From CAZXVU01 sp964644465 (lineage in GTDB: Bacteria > Chlamydiota > Chlamydiia > Chlamydiales > SM23-39), in contig CAZXVU010000082.1 in assembly GCA_964644465.1 (NCBI GenBank), positions 1 through 9,402 on the forward strand: DNA of 9,402 nt, given 5' to 3'. Every line of letters starts with the position of its first letter. The stretch's first letter is position 1. Of the stretch, positions 1 through 6,800 are shown piece after piece. Position numbers and translations under genes: made by a program. The notes beneath the pieces are model-generated. The model worked only from the letters and a program-made list of their open reading frames with translations. It had not been told where the DNA came from and searched no databases.

Positions 1-48
1 GATGCACATCTTAAGAGTAACGAGGCAGCTATCTGCGGAGTGGAGCGG

Positions 49-639
49 ATGGATGTGGAATTTGCTCGAGAAATGCTCTTCTTTGTTGCAGAACTGAAGA
101 TTCACAGACAATATGTCTATGATTTCGGTATCGCATTGGGATGTCCAGCAAAACAGCTGTTGCGTCACGATCTTTGCAAGCTCGACGTAGGGCAATTTGA
201 AGGTTATGTCCGTTATTTCAGAGGCGGTAGACAAGATGCAGACAAATTAGCCTATCTTGCAGCCTGGGAGCTTCATCAACATGAGGAGCATCATCACGAG
301 GCATACGGCAAAGAGGGATTTGATTTTGGCCGCTTTTCAGAGGAGCGTTTAAGAAATAATATGCTCGAGTCTGTAGCTGATCTACTAGCAGCCACTAAGC
401 AGCGTGGGGGCAGCACATTAATCGATTGGCTGGTCAATGTCTTTCCTAAAAAACAAACACATCCAACCTTGCTCCCTTTTATCGAAGAGGGGCTCAAAAA
501 AGCTCATGCTTTATATCTAGAAAGTGAAGAAAATTCAGAGTATAGCCTCTTCCGAGGCCTTCCTTGCTGGAATCGCGATATTGAAGAGATTTTCAGCAAG
601 TTGAACGAGTGTTGTTTCGTTAATACACCTCCGAGATAG
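49..639 (+). CDS. DUF5662-like His-rich protein, function unknown
   Basis: Predicted soluble helical protein of 196 residues with no signal peptide or membrane segment. The sequence shows a HDLCK motif at residues 40-44, an aromatic 'GYVRYFRGG' stretch near 52-60, and a His cluster HQHEEHHHE at 76-84. These match, from memory, the HDLSK...YARYF...HHQH pattern of the uncharacterised DUF5662 family, which is found in phages and bacteria; the clustered His/Asp residues suggest a metal site (inference). I chose ATG 49 because GGAG at 37-40 sits 8 bases upstream. GTG 40 is in frame too, and the frame has no stop back to base 1, so an upstream start outside the window cannot be excluded. However, the family's N-terminal helix begins just before the HDL motif, so the protein looks complete. 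It ends 104 bases before the next gene, so co-transcription is uncertain. Family assignment is moderate; biochemical role unknown. Confidence 0.7.
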   Translation: MDVEFAREMLFFVAELKIHRQYVYDFGIALGCPAKQLLRHDLCKLDVGQFEGYVRYFRGGRQDADKLAYLAAWELHQHEEHHHEAYGKEGFDFGRFSEERLRNNMLESVADLLAATKQRGGSTLIDWLVNVFPKKQTHPTLLPFIEEGLKKAHALYLESEENSEYSLFRGLPCWNRDIEEIFSKLNECCFVNTPPR

Positions 640-743
640 GTACAAAGTTCTGAACGCGTCTCTCCACCTCCAATAAGGCTCAAGGAAAAATCTCAAGTTT
701 TTTTCGCCCATCTGCCATACTTGTTCCTTTTATCAGGAATTTT

Positions 744-1073
744 ATGAGCAGAAGAATTGTCACCGTGATTACAGCGATCACGAAAGAGAGAATAGTCATT
801 GGAGAATTGGAGTTCCTTCATGCGAAAAAACACTTCCCCATGCTTCCGGATGATATGCTGCTTGAATTGATCGAAAGAGTGCTGAAAGATCCAACTAAAA
901 TTTTCGAGGAACAAAAACCTCATCAATACTTTTTATTTTATCGCCTTGACAACGGCCAGTATCTCGTTGTAGTTGTAAAGAAAATAGAAAGCGGAAGTTA
1001 TTTTTCCACGATGTACAGTACAGGCGATGCTATTCGCCCAAAACATAAAAAGTTAAAAGAGATCAAACCATGA
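744..1073 (+). CDS. Small BECR-fold nuclease-like protein, possible toxin
   Basis: A 109-residue soluble protein with no signal peptide. The layout is a short strand, an 'LEFLHAKKHFP' helix with two His (about residues 23-33), a helix 'LLELIERVLKDP' followed by a strand 'YFLFYRL', then a strand 'YLVVVVKK' (about 76-83) and a final 'FSTMYSTGD' strand. This order (H..KH, helix ending in DP, two beta strands, [ST].Y.T) is how I remember phage/bacterial barnase-EndoU-ColicinE5/D-RelE-like (PBECR) and DUF4258 proteins, many of them RNase toxins. The start ATG 744 has AGGA at 735-738 with a 5-base spacer. Its TGA overlaps the next ATG (ATGA at 1070-1073), so the two genes are almost certainly translated together. 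Fold assignment is by pattern only; a nuclease activity and a toxin role are inference. Confidence 0.72.
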   Translation: MSRRIVTVITAITKERIVIGELEFLHAKKHFPMLPDDMLLELIERVLKDPTKIFEEQKPHQYFLFYRLDNGQYLVVVVKKIESGSYFSTMYSTGDAIRPKHKKLKEIKP

Positions 1074-1411
1074 GACGAGGCGAAGTGTTTTTTCATCCCA
1101 TGGAAGGATCTGGTCAGTTGAGTATTTCATGGAGTTCTGCCCCGAAAGGAGCTGCTGTTGAGGCAAAAAAGGGAAATGGTGTCGGCTTCTTTTCCACAAA
1201 GGGAGAATTGTTATCGGTGATTTTTGATGATGTATCAGCCGAAGAAGATCATCAGATTCTCGAATTTAAAAAATATAAAATCGAAATATCTATAAGAAGC
1301 GGGGCTGTCGAGCATAAAGTGACTCAATTGATTCGTCCAAAAAAACCCAGAACAGTCAAAAAGAGAACTCGCCCAACATTAAAACATCAGAAATCCAAAA
1401 TAAAGCGCTAA
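1070..1411 (+). CDS. Hypothetical protein, DUF2283-like core with basic tail, possible antitoxin
   Basis: A 113-residue protein translationally coupled to the preceding nuclease-like gene through an ATGA overlap. Residues about 35-75 contain a strand-turn-strand segment 'GVGFFSTKGELLSVIFDD' followed by 'EEDHQILEF'; this faintly resembles DUF2283, whose members often lie beside small RelE/DUF4258-type toxins. The C-terminal quarter is strongly basic (a run of K/R-rich motifs including KPRTVKKR near residues 91-98), which could bind nucleic acid or form a disordered tail. No signal peptide or transmembrane segment is visible. Position and coupling support a toxin-antitoxin arrangement, although in classical type II loci the antitoxin usually comes first. 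I do not firmly recognise the family; the antitoxin role is inference. Confidence 0.68.
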   Translation: MRRGEVFFHPMEGSGQLSISWSSAPKGAAVEAKKGNGVGFFSTKGELLSVIFDDVSAEEDHQILEFKKYKIEISIRSGAVEHKVTQLIRPKKPRTVKKRTRPTLKHQKSKIKR

Positions 1412-1433
1412 AGTCCGCCTGTGATGTTTTTTT
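1381..1433 (+). terminator. Possible terminator for the two-gene unit
   Basis: A perfect 9-base inverted repeat, AAAACATCA (1381-1389) and TGATGTTTT (1422-1430), spans the stop codon at 1409-1411. It runs into a seven-T tract (1427-1433). The 32-base loop is long and the stem is AT-rich, so termination efficiency is doubtful. It lies in the convergent gap between this unit and the beta-lactamase gene. Confidence 0.3.
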
Positions 1434-1458
1434 GTTTAGCCCAACTTTCGCATTTTGG

Positions 1459-2211
1459 TTATTCCCCCATTATCTTGGATTCTGATAACAGTTGTTTAAC
1501 TCTTTGGATTCTTTGCTCGGGATTAATTCTTTGTTCTTGTTCACGGATATGATAGGCAAAGGGGAAGAAGTTCTGATCTTTCTCGATCCATCCTATAAAC
1601 CAACCATGTCCTGTTCTCCCAAACAATTTCCATCCTTCAGACGATTCCTCTTTAAACAAAAGGTTTTTTGTCATTTGAATGGCGTACTGCGAAATAGGAA
1701 GCTTTCCGCAGACCAATTTTTGAATAAAATCAACTTGCTCTTTTGGGGAGATCTTTAATGAAGAATTTATCCATGCAACGCTTGCGCTGCCTGGCGGGGC
1801 TAATCCTCCAGACAGGTCCATGTTCCCATATTCCAGATCGACTAAATAGCTTTGAATGGTTTCCAATCCTAATTGCAAACTTAAGATCTTGGAATACCAA
1901 ACACAGGAATCTTTTATCCAAGATTGGGGGGTCTGAGGTCCTCTCCAAGGAACAAGAAAATCATCATACCCCTCTTCAAAATCCCAGATCGGGGTCTTTT
2001 CATCCTTTAAAATTCCTGCGTCATAGCCCATCAAACATAAGGGGATCTTAAAAGTAGACCATGGACTGATCCGTTCGTCGATACGAGCACCCAACTCCAA
2101 CACAATTTTATGGGTTAGCCCATCAACAAGCAGAAAATTTTCCTCCGCAGAAAAAACGGAAGTACATTGTAAAACACACAGGCATGTTAAAAAAAGCTGG
2201 CAAGCATTCAC
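1459..2211 (-). CDS. Class D (OXA-type) beta-lactamase with variant KTG motif
   Basis: Serine beta-lactamase-like protein expected in the periplasm, where class D enzymes hydrolyse beta-lactams through a Ser acyl-enzyme. With GTG 2211 as codon 1 (250 residues), it has a signal peptide with a Cys/Leu-rich core ending around VFS-A (residues 19-22). It also has the active-site S52-T-F-K55, S102-C-V104, Y128-G-N130, W147 followed by SSLKIS, and GWFIGW at 203-208. All are diagnostic of class D. The usual K-T/S-G triad reads R199-T-G201 (codon AGA), an unusual substitution. An ATG at 2271 gives 270 residues but has no ribosome site. It also lies upstream of a TATAAT box at 2243-2248 and would push the signal peptide inward, whereas GTG 2211 is preceded by an AAAGGAAAGGACAGG purine-rich stretch. 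The gene is convergent with the nuclease-like pair and divergent from the GNAT-like gene. Class assignment is firm; catalytic competence and substrate range are not. Confidence 0.9.
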   Translation of the reverse strand: MNACQLFLTCLCVLQCTSVFSAEENFLLVDGLTHKIVLELGARIDERISPWSTFKIPLCLMGYDAGILKDEKTPIWDFEEGYDDFLVPWRGPQTPQSWIKDSCVWYSKILSLQLGLETIQSYLVDLEYGNMDLSGGLAPPGSASVAWINSSLKISPKEQVDFIQKLVCGKLPISQYAIQMTKNLLFKEESSEGWKLFGRTGHGWFIGWIEKDQNFFPFAYHIREQEQRINPEQRIQRVKQLLSESKIMGE

Positions 2212-2237
2212 AAGACCTGTCCTTTCCTTTTTATAAA
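2207..2237 (+). promoter_or_regulatory. Weak candidate promoter for the GNAT-like gene
   Basis: TTCACA (2207-2212, 5 of 6 to the sigma-70 -35) and TATAAA (2232-2237, 5 of 6 to the -10) lie 19 bases apart, longer than ideal. It would start transcription about 30 bases before ATG 2277. It overlaps the 5' end of the divergent beta-lactamase gene, so the two promoters may interfere. Confidence 0.25.
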
Positions 2238-2242
2238 ATGCT

Positions 2243-2248
2243 ATTATA
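2243..2248 (-). promoter_or_regulatory. -10 box upstream of the beta-lactamase gene
   Basis: The minus strand reads a consensus TATAAT at 2248-2243, 31 bases upstream of the GTG start at 2211, with a purine-rich ribosome site between them. No convincing -35 hexamer is seen at 16-18 bases. A transcript from here would start near 2236 and exclude the ATG at 2271, which supports the shorter gene. Confidence 0.5.
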
Positions 2249-2276
2249 ACCTGTCTTGGTTTCTCAGGCATGCATA

Positions 2277-2885
2277 ATGGTATCGAAAATCCACACCAAC
2301 CTCCTACATGTTGAAGAACTTAAAAAAGATGAAGAAACCCAAAATGAAATCCAAGGAACTGCTAAATCTTGGATCACCGTATCTACAGACAAGCTAAAGG
2401 TACTGAAAGATTCTCCAGAAAGGGGTCTCTTTTGCTCTTCTCGAACAGTCAATCGAGCGGTTCTTAAAAGATGTCAAAGTCCTGCGGATTTCATTCGCTT
2501 ATTTACTACAATTATATGCTACGACTTGGACCTCAGAATTAGAGGATTTGCTCTTGTCAAAGACTTAGAAATAAAAGAAACTACCGACACTAAAAAAACC
2601 AGAAAGTTTTTGTATCTCAATTATTTATCCTCCGACCCACAGAACCTATTCAATAAAATACGAGATGAAGCATCCTTTCTTAAGGGGGTCGGACCCTCGC
2701 TCATCCATTTTCTCTTCAAGAAGTGTGTACTGGACAAATACGCAGGTATTTTTGTGAAACCTTTGCATTCCGCTAGATCCTTTTTTACGCATCTAGGCTT
2801 TGTAAACGCCCCTGATACAGGGCCCCAAAGGCGTTCCATGATCTGGATAGTTCCAGAAGAACCTTTAGACGAGAGAAGTTTCTAA
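2277..2885 (+). CDS. GNAT-like N-acetyltransferase family protein
   Basis: A 202-residue cytoplasmic protein with no signal peptide. The C-terminal half looks like a GNAT fold. It has strand 'FLYLNYLSSDP' (about 111-121), then an acetyl-CoA-loop-like K136-G-V-G139-P-S-L leading into a helix, strand 'AGIFVKP' (about 156-162), and the typical closing segment 'SARSFFTHLGF' (165-175), which matches the [NS]..[FA]Y.k.GF signature. The N-terminal ~90 residues are not recognised. The acetyl acceptor (small molecule, peptide or tRNA) cannot be told from sequence. I preferred ATG 2277, with AGG at 2266-2268 eight bases upstream, over TTG 2256, which would add seven residues and overlap the divergent -10 region. 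The 3' end overlaps the opposing SDR gene by 21 bases. Family assignment is moderate because the loop motif is shorter than the consensus. Confidence 0.72.
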   Translation: MVSKIHTNLLHVEELKKDEETQNEIQGTAKSWITVSTDKLKVLKDSPERGLFCSSRTVNRAVLKRCQSPADFIRLFTTIICYDLDLRIRGFALVKDLEIKETTDTKKTRKFLYLNYLSSDPQNLFNKIRDEASFLKGVGPSLIHFLFKKCVLDKYAGIFVKPLHSARSFFTHLGFVNAPDTGPQRRSMIWIVPEEPLDERSF

Positions 2886-3710
2886 AAACTCCGGAAAATT
2901 GAATGAAGCCTCATAGCCCAACTTGTTTTTTGCTTTTTCTATTACATAGACCCTATCGATGACAGAAGGAAGAGACCATCCCTTTTCTCCAAAAACCTTT
3001 CGAGCCCAAGGATAGTAGTGCAAGAGTGTTTCATCTGCTTTTCCATGAAGATTTGCAAGATCCTGTGGCTGAAATGGAGTTTGAGAGGAAATATTAAAAA
3101 CCTCATACCCTTCAATCTGGGCATTTAGTGCAAGTTCATGCCCCAATACAACATCGCGTATGTCAACTCCCCGATAGAGTCGATAAATTGCCATCAACCT
3201 CTCTGGCTCTGGGAAACATCTGGACATTCTTAAACTGATGCAGGTTAAAGAAGCTCCGCTTGCATTTTTACATAACGTTTCTGCTGCCAATTTTGTCTCA
3301 TCGTAAATATCCCTAGGCTGGGGTAAGAGATCTTCTGTTACCCAAACTGCCCGATCGGATGCAACCATTGCATCCCCATAGATAGAAGTCGTGCTCGTAA
3401 AAACAAAGCGCTTAATTTGATATTTCAAACAAGCATCCAACAAATTTTCTGTTCCCTGAACATTCACCATCCAAAATTTTTCATCGCTGAATAGATGAAC
3501 ATGGGCAGCATGAAGCGCCGCTGCATGGATCACCGCATCGACATCTTTTGTCATCCGAAAGACCGCTTTCTGATCTGAAATATCCAAACAATGGGTTGTA
3601 AAAGGACCTGGATTGATGTCTATGCCAATGACTTCATACTTATTTTTCAAAGTGGAGGCTAATGCTGACCCAATTCGTCCAGAAGTTCCCGTGATTAATA
3701 TTTTCATCAT
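2865..3710 (-). CDS. NAD(P)-dependent extended SDR, epimerase/dehydratase-like
   Basis: A 281-residue Rossmann-fold oxidoreductase of the NAD-dependent epimerase/dehydratase (extended SDR) family, cytoplasmic. Visible motifs are the dinucleotide loop G8-T-S-G11-R-I-G14, and D31 at the end of the second strand, which favours NAD over NADP. D43 lies in 'CLDIS', followed by H62-AAA, N83 in 'VNVQGTENLL', the 'FTSTTSIYG' strand with T107/T108, and the catalytic Y136-D-E-T-K140. Family members act on nucleotide sugars, reduce flavonoid/aldehyde substrates or act on uronic acids; the C-terminal substrate region does not identify which. Two ATG codons stand together (3710 and 3707); neither has a strong ribosome site. 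It is divergent from the large exoprotein gene and overlaps the GNAT-like gene by 21 bases at the 3' end. No sugar biosynthesis genes are adjacent, so pathway is unknown. Confidence 0.9.
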   Translation of the reverse strand: MMKILITGTSGRIGSALASTLKNKYEVIGIDINPGPFTTHCLDISDQKAVFRMTKDVDAVIHAAALHAAHVHLFSDEKFWMVNVQGTENLLDACLKYQIKRFVFTSTTSIYGDAMVASDRAVWVTEDLLPQPRDIYDETKLAAETLCKNASGASLTCISLRMSRCFPEPERLMAIYRLYRGVDIRDVVLGHELALNAQIEGYEVFNISSQTPFQPQDLANLHGKADETLLHYYPWARKVFGEKGWSLPSVIDRVYVIEKAKNKLGYEASFNFPEFLETSLV

Positions 3711-3727
3711 TTTACCAACAACTTAGT

Positions 3728-3748
3728 GAGAGTTTTAAGCCAACTCTC
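3728..3748. repeat. Inverted repeat over the SDR core promoter, possible operator
   Basis: Perfect 7-base arms GAGAGTT (3728-3734) and AACTCTC (3742-3748) with a 7-base centre. The repeat covers the proposed -10 box and part of the spacer of the SDR promoter, where a repressor site would be expected. It could equally fold as a small hairpin in RNA. No known regulator motif is recognised. Confidence 0.35.
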
Positions 3749-3760
3749 TTGTTTTGTCCA
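3732..3760 (-). promoter_or_regulatory. Sigma-70-like promoter of the SDR gene
   Basis: On the minus strand TGGACA (3760-3755, 5 of 6 to TTGACA) and TAAAAC (3737-3732, 4 of 6 to TATAAT) are separated by exactly 17 bases. The -10 ends about 22 bases before the ATG at 3710. It is the best-spaced promoter in the intergenic region, though the -10 is mediocre. Confidence 0.4.
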
Positions 3761-3813
3761 CTTGAAATGGATAATTGTTGTACAAGTGCTCTTTTTTAAA
3801 AATGGAGCATTCT

Positions 3814-3855
3814 ATGCAGAAACTCATTTTCGATCCGGCCTTTTTTATTACCTAA
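3814..3855 (+). other. 13-codon leader ORF, possibly the displaced 5' end of the exoprotein gene
   Basis: ATG 3814 has a good ribosome site (GGAG at 3804-3807, 6-base spacer) and opens MQKLIFDPAFFIT before TAA at 3853-3855; another in-frame ATG lies at 3802. The ORF is one base out of frame with the downstream exoprotein frame, which is itself open back to 3800 but has no start codon before GTG 3899. Six T (3841-3846) lie inside the ORF and nine A (3854-3862) follow its stop. It may be a regulatory leader peptide, chance, or the original N-terminus cut off by a one-base change. Confidence 0.3.
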
Positions 3856-3886
3856 AAAAAAATCTTTTGCTAAGTTCGTTCTTGAT

Positions 3887-3894
3887 GGAAGAGG
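3887..3894 (+). promoter_or_regulatory. Ribosome binding site supporting the GTG start of the exoprotein
   Basis: GGAAGAGG lies 4 bases before GTG 3899, with its GGA core about 9 bases upstream. In this frame GTG 3899 is the only ATG/GTG/TTG codon between the upstream stop (3797-3799) and the signal-peptide-like segment, so this site decides the start. Confidence 0.5.
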
Positions 3895-3898
3895 ATTC

Positions 3899-6800
3899 GT
3901 GAAATTTAGGAATGGCTCTGCGATTTGTTTTATTCTGGCCCGATACGCTCTTGTAGCAAACCCTCAGTCCCCTGCTGTGGTTGTTGGCGATGCCAGCTTC
4001 GAAATCCGTTCTCCGGAACTTTTAGAGATCATTGCTTCCGATCGATCGATCATTGAATGGAAAGACTTTTGCATCGAAGCGGGAGAAACGACCCGTTTCA
4101 TCCAGCCCGATACCAACTCTGCTGTCCTCAACCGCGTCGTGATGGACAATCCAAGCCAGTTGATGGGACGGCTCGAGTCCAATGGACAAGTGCTTTTGAT
4201 CAACCCGAATGGGATTTTGGTTGGAAAAGACGCTCAGATCAATACAGGAAGCTTCATCGCTTCGAGCCTCGATCTGAATCAGGAACTCTATTTGAGCAAA
4301 GGCTCTCTTCAATTTTCTGGCGAGGGAAACTCGATCGAGAATCGAGGGGCAATTGCAGCGAAAGGAGATCTTTTTTTGATCGGACCTCAAGTGGTCAATG
4401 TAGGATCCATCGAAGGGAAGGCTGCGGGACTTCTGGCTACACGCGCTGTCTCGCTTGGAGATGCGATCCGGACGAACTGGGCTGATGCAGACGCTATTTT
4501 CTCCCTGCCTGAAAAGCCGACTCATGCAAAACATGAGGGAAAAATAGCTGCAGAAGAGATTTGGATCTTGGGAGATTTCATCGAAGTCGGCAAATCTGTC
4601 ACTGACGCAAGAGGCGGTGGCAGCATCTTGATCGGCGGCGATTTTCAAGGAAACAATCCTCTCATCCGCAATAGCATTCAAGTTTGGGTCTCTCCTGAAG
4701 CTGTGATCGACGCCTCTGCTCATGAGATGGGGAATGGGGGAAGGATCGTCGCTTGGGGCGATTATGGGAACCTGTTTCATGGACAGGTTTTCGCTTGCGG
4801 AGGCGCTCTCGGAGGAAATGGAGGGTTCGTAGAAGTTTCAAGCCCTGGAATTCTCGATTTCGATGGCAGAGTTTCGGCGCAAGCTCCGTTTGGCAAAGTG
4901 GGAACTTTGCTCCTCGACCCGACAACTATCACCCTCACCGCGGGAACCACCTGCGCCTCTTTCACCGGATGCCCGGTGTCGGTCGCATCAGGCACCACCT
5001 TAGCGTGCAATGTCGACATCGGAACGATCCAAGCTAATTTGGCGAATTGCGATGTCTTGGTCGATGCGACGATCGGAGGAGGGGGAGGACCCGGCAATAT
5101 CACCGTGGCGGCGCCTGTGACGATTCCGGCAGGCGCGAATGCGGGCAGCCTGACTCTCAAAGCGGCCAGTAGTATTACGATCAATGCGGGCGGTCCGATC
5201 TCGATCGCCGCTGGCGCCCCCGGCAGCTTGAAAATGACCGCCAATCTGGCCTATTTCCAAAATGGCATAATCACGAACAACTCGGCCAATAGCTCCGTCA
5301 GCATCACCACAGCTACCGGCAATGTCAACATCAATAACGCCATCAACTTCACCGCAGCTGGATCAACCGGCAATTTAAACATCACTGCGACAGTAGGCCT
5401 TGTTTCCCAAACGGGTGCGATCTCTCTTCCTACAGGGACCTCAAAAATCACGGTAACGGCCGGAAGCAGTATCACGCTCAATGGACCTGTGACGAGCTCT
5501 GCCGGAGATGTTTCTTATACCGCAGCAACGACCTTCACCTCGAATGCTGTAGGGACAATCACCCTCAACGCGGCAGCGACTGGCAATCTTACCCTCCAAG
5601 GCAATGGCGTAACGAGTGGGGGAGCGATCAATAACAACTCTCCCATAAGTTCTGTCACGATTACTTCTCCGACGAACAACGTCAATATCAATGCCCTCGT
5701 CCACTTCAACGCCGCCGCAGCGGCCGGAAATTTAACCATCTCTGCGCCGTTGGGAACCGTGACGCAAGCCTCCGCGGGGACAATCACGTACACCGGAACC
5801 GGCTCGATGCTGATCAGCGGTTCTTCACTGAGCCTCAGCGGGACCGCATCCTGGAGCTCGACGGGAGACATGACCTTAAACTCGACCGGCAACATTGCGA
5901 TCGGCTCTTTGTTTTTGAACCAGAACACCGGAAGGGCTATCGCGATCGCGCCGACGCCAAGCATGATCACCGTCCAAAATACGGGGGTCGTCGGCTTCGC
6001 CGCCTTCGGATCGCAAGACGGCTTGACGATCATCGGAGATCCGGCTCTTCCCCGCTGCGGCGTGGGAGGGAGATCGAGGCCCAATGTCAATGTTATAGGA
6101 GGAAATCCAGGCAATGTTTGTATCGGCTATCTCTATACCACTTTGGTTGCAAACACGGCGACCGGCCCGATCGACGTCACTTGCGGCAACCTCGCGGTCA
6201 CAGGGCAGATTGCTCCTTCTGTTGGTTTCGGGGAAGCTTCCGTCGGCCACCAGGCGCCCGACATAGGAGGTTTGAACGTTTTGGTGACGACTCCAACTGC
6301 CACCATCACGGTCGACGCTTCTGGATCGATCACTCTCGATTCGGGTAACGGAAACGGGTACGGCCATATTGGCCACGGAGGGCACGTCGTGAATAACACT
6401 GCCCCGGCAAACAGCATCCAGGGCGATATCTGCGTCTCTGCAATCGGAGATATCATCCTCCAGACGACGCCGAACGTGGCCCAGCCCGGCGTCGGAACAT
6501 TCGCCACGATCGGCCACCTAAACGGAAACTCTCTGTTAACAGCCGGGAACATCACTGTCCAATCGGGAGGAAACATCACCTTCTCCAACTTCGCCAGCGC
6601 GGCTGGGGGGAATCAACATGTACTCCTCATCGGCCACACCGGCCCTAATACTACACCCGGCGATCTCAACGGCAATATCAATGTCCTTTGCACAGGGAAT
6701 CTGACTTTCGTCCAATCTCAAGCGACTCCGACGAGGAATGAATTTGTGATCGGCCATCTTATTCCTAGCTTGGTCGGTGTGACCAATGTCAATTCCAATA

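Noticed and set aside
640..743. Terminator before the nuclease-like gene
   Set aside because: A seven-T tract (698-704) follows two CTCAAG copies (679-684 and 692-697), but these are direct, not inverted, so no stem forms.
1492..2051. Plus-strand ORFs opposite the beta-lactamase gene
   Set aside because: Antisense shadows of a gene with clear class D motifs; no recognisable product.
4040..4051. GATC x3 tandem (GATCGATCGATC)
   Set aside because: Encodes the conserved ASDRSII segment of the TPS domain; a coding explanation is sufficient.
4057..5037. Plus-strand ORFs at 4057-4485 and 4753-5037 (Arg/Ser-rich)
   Set aside because: Out-of-frame shadows of the TPS domain; no motifs, and they interrupt nothing in the exoprotein frame.
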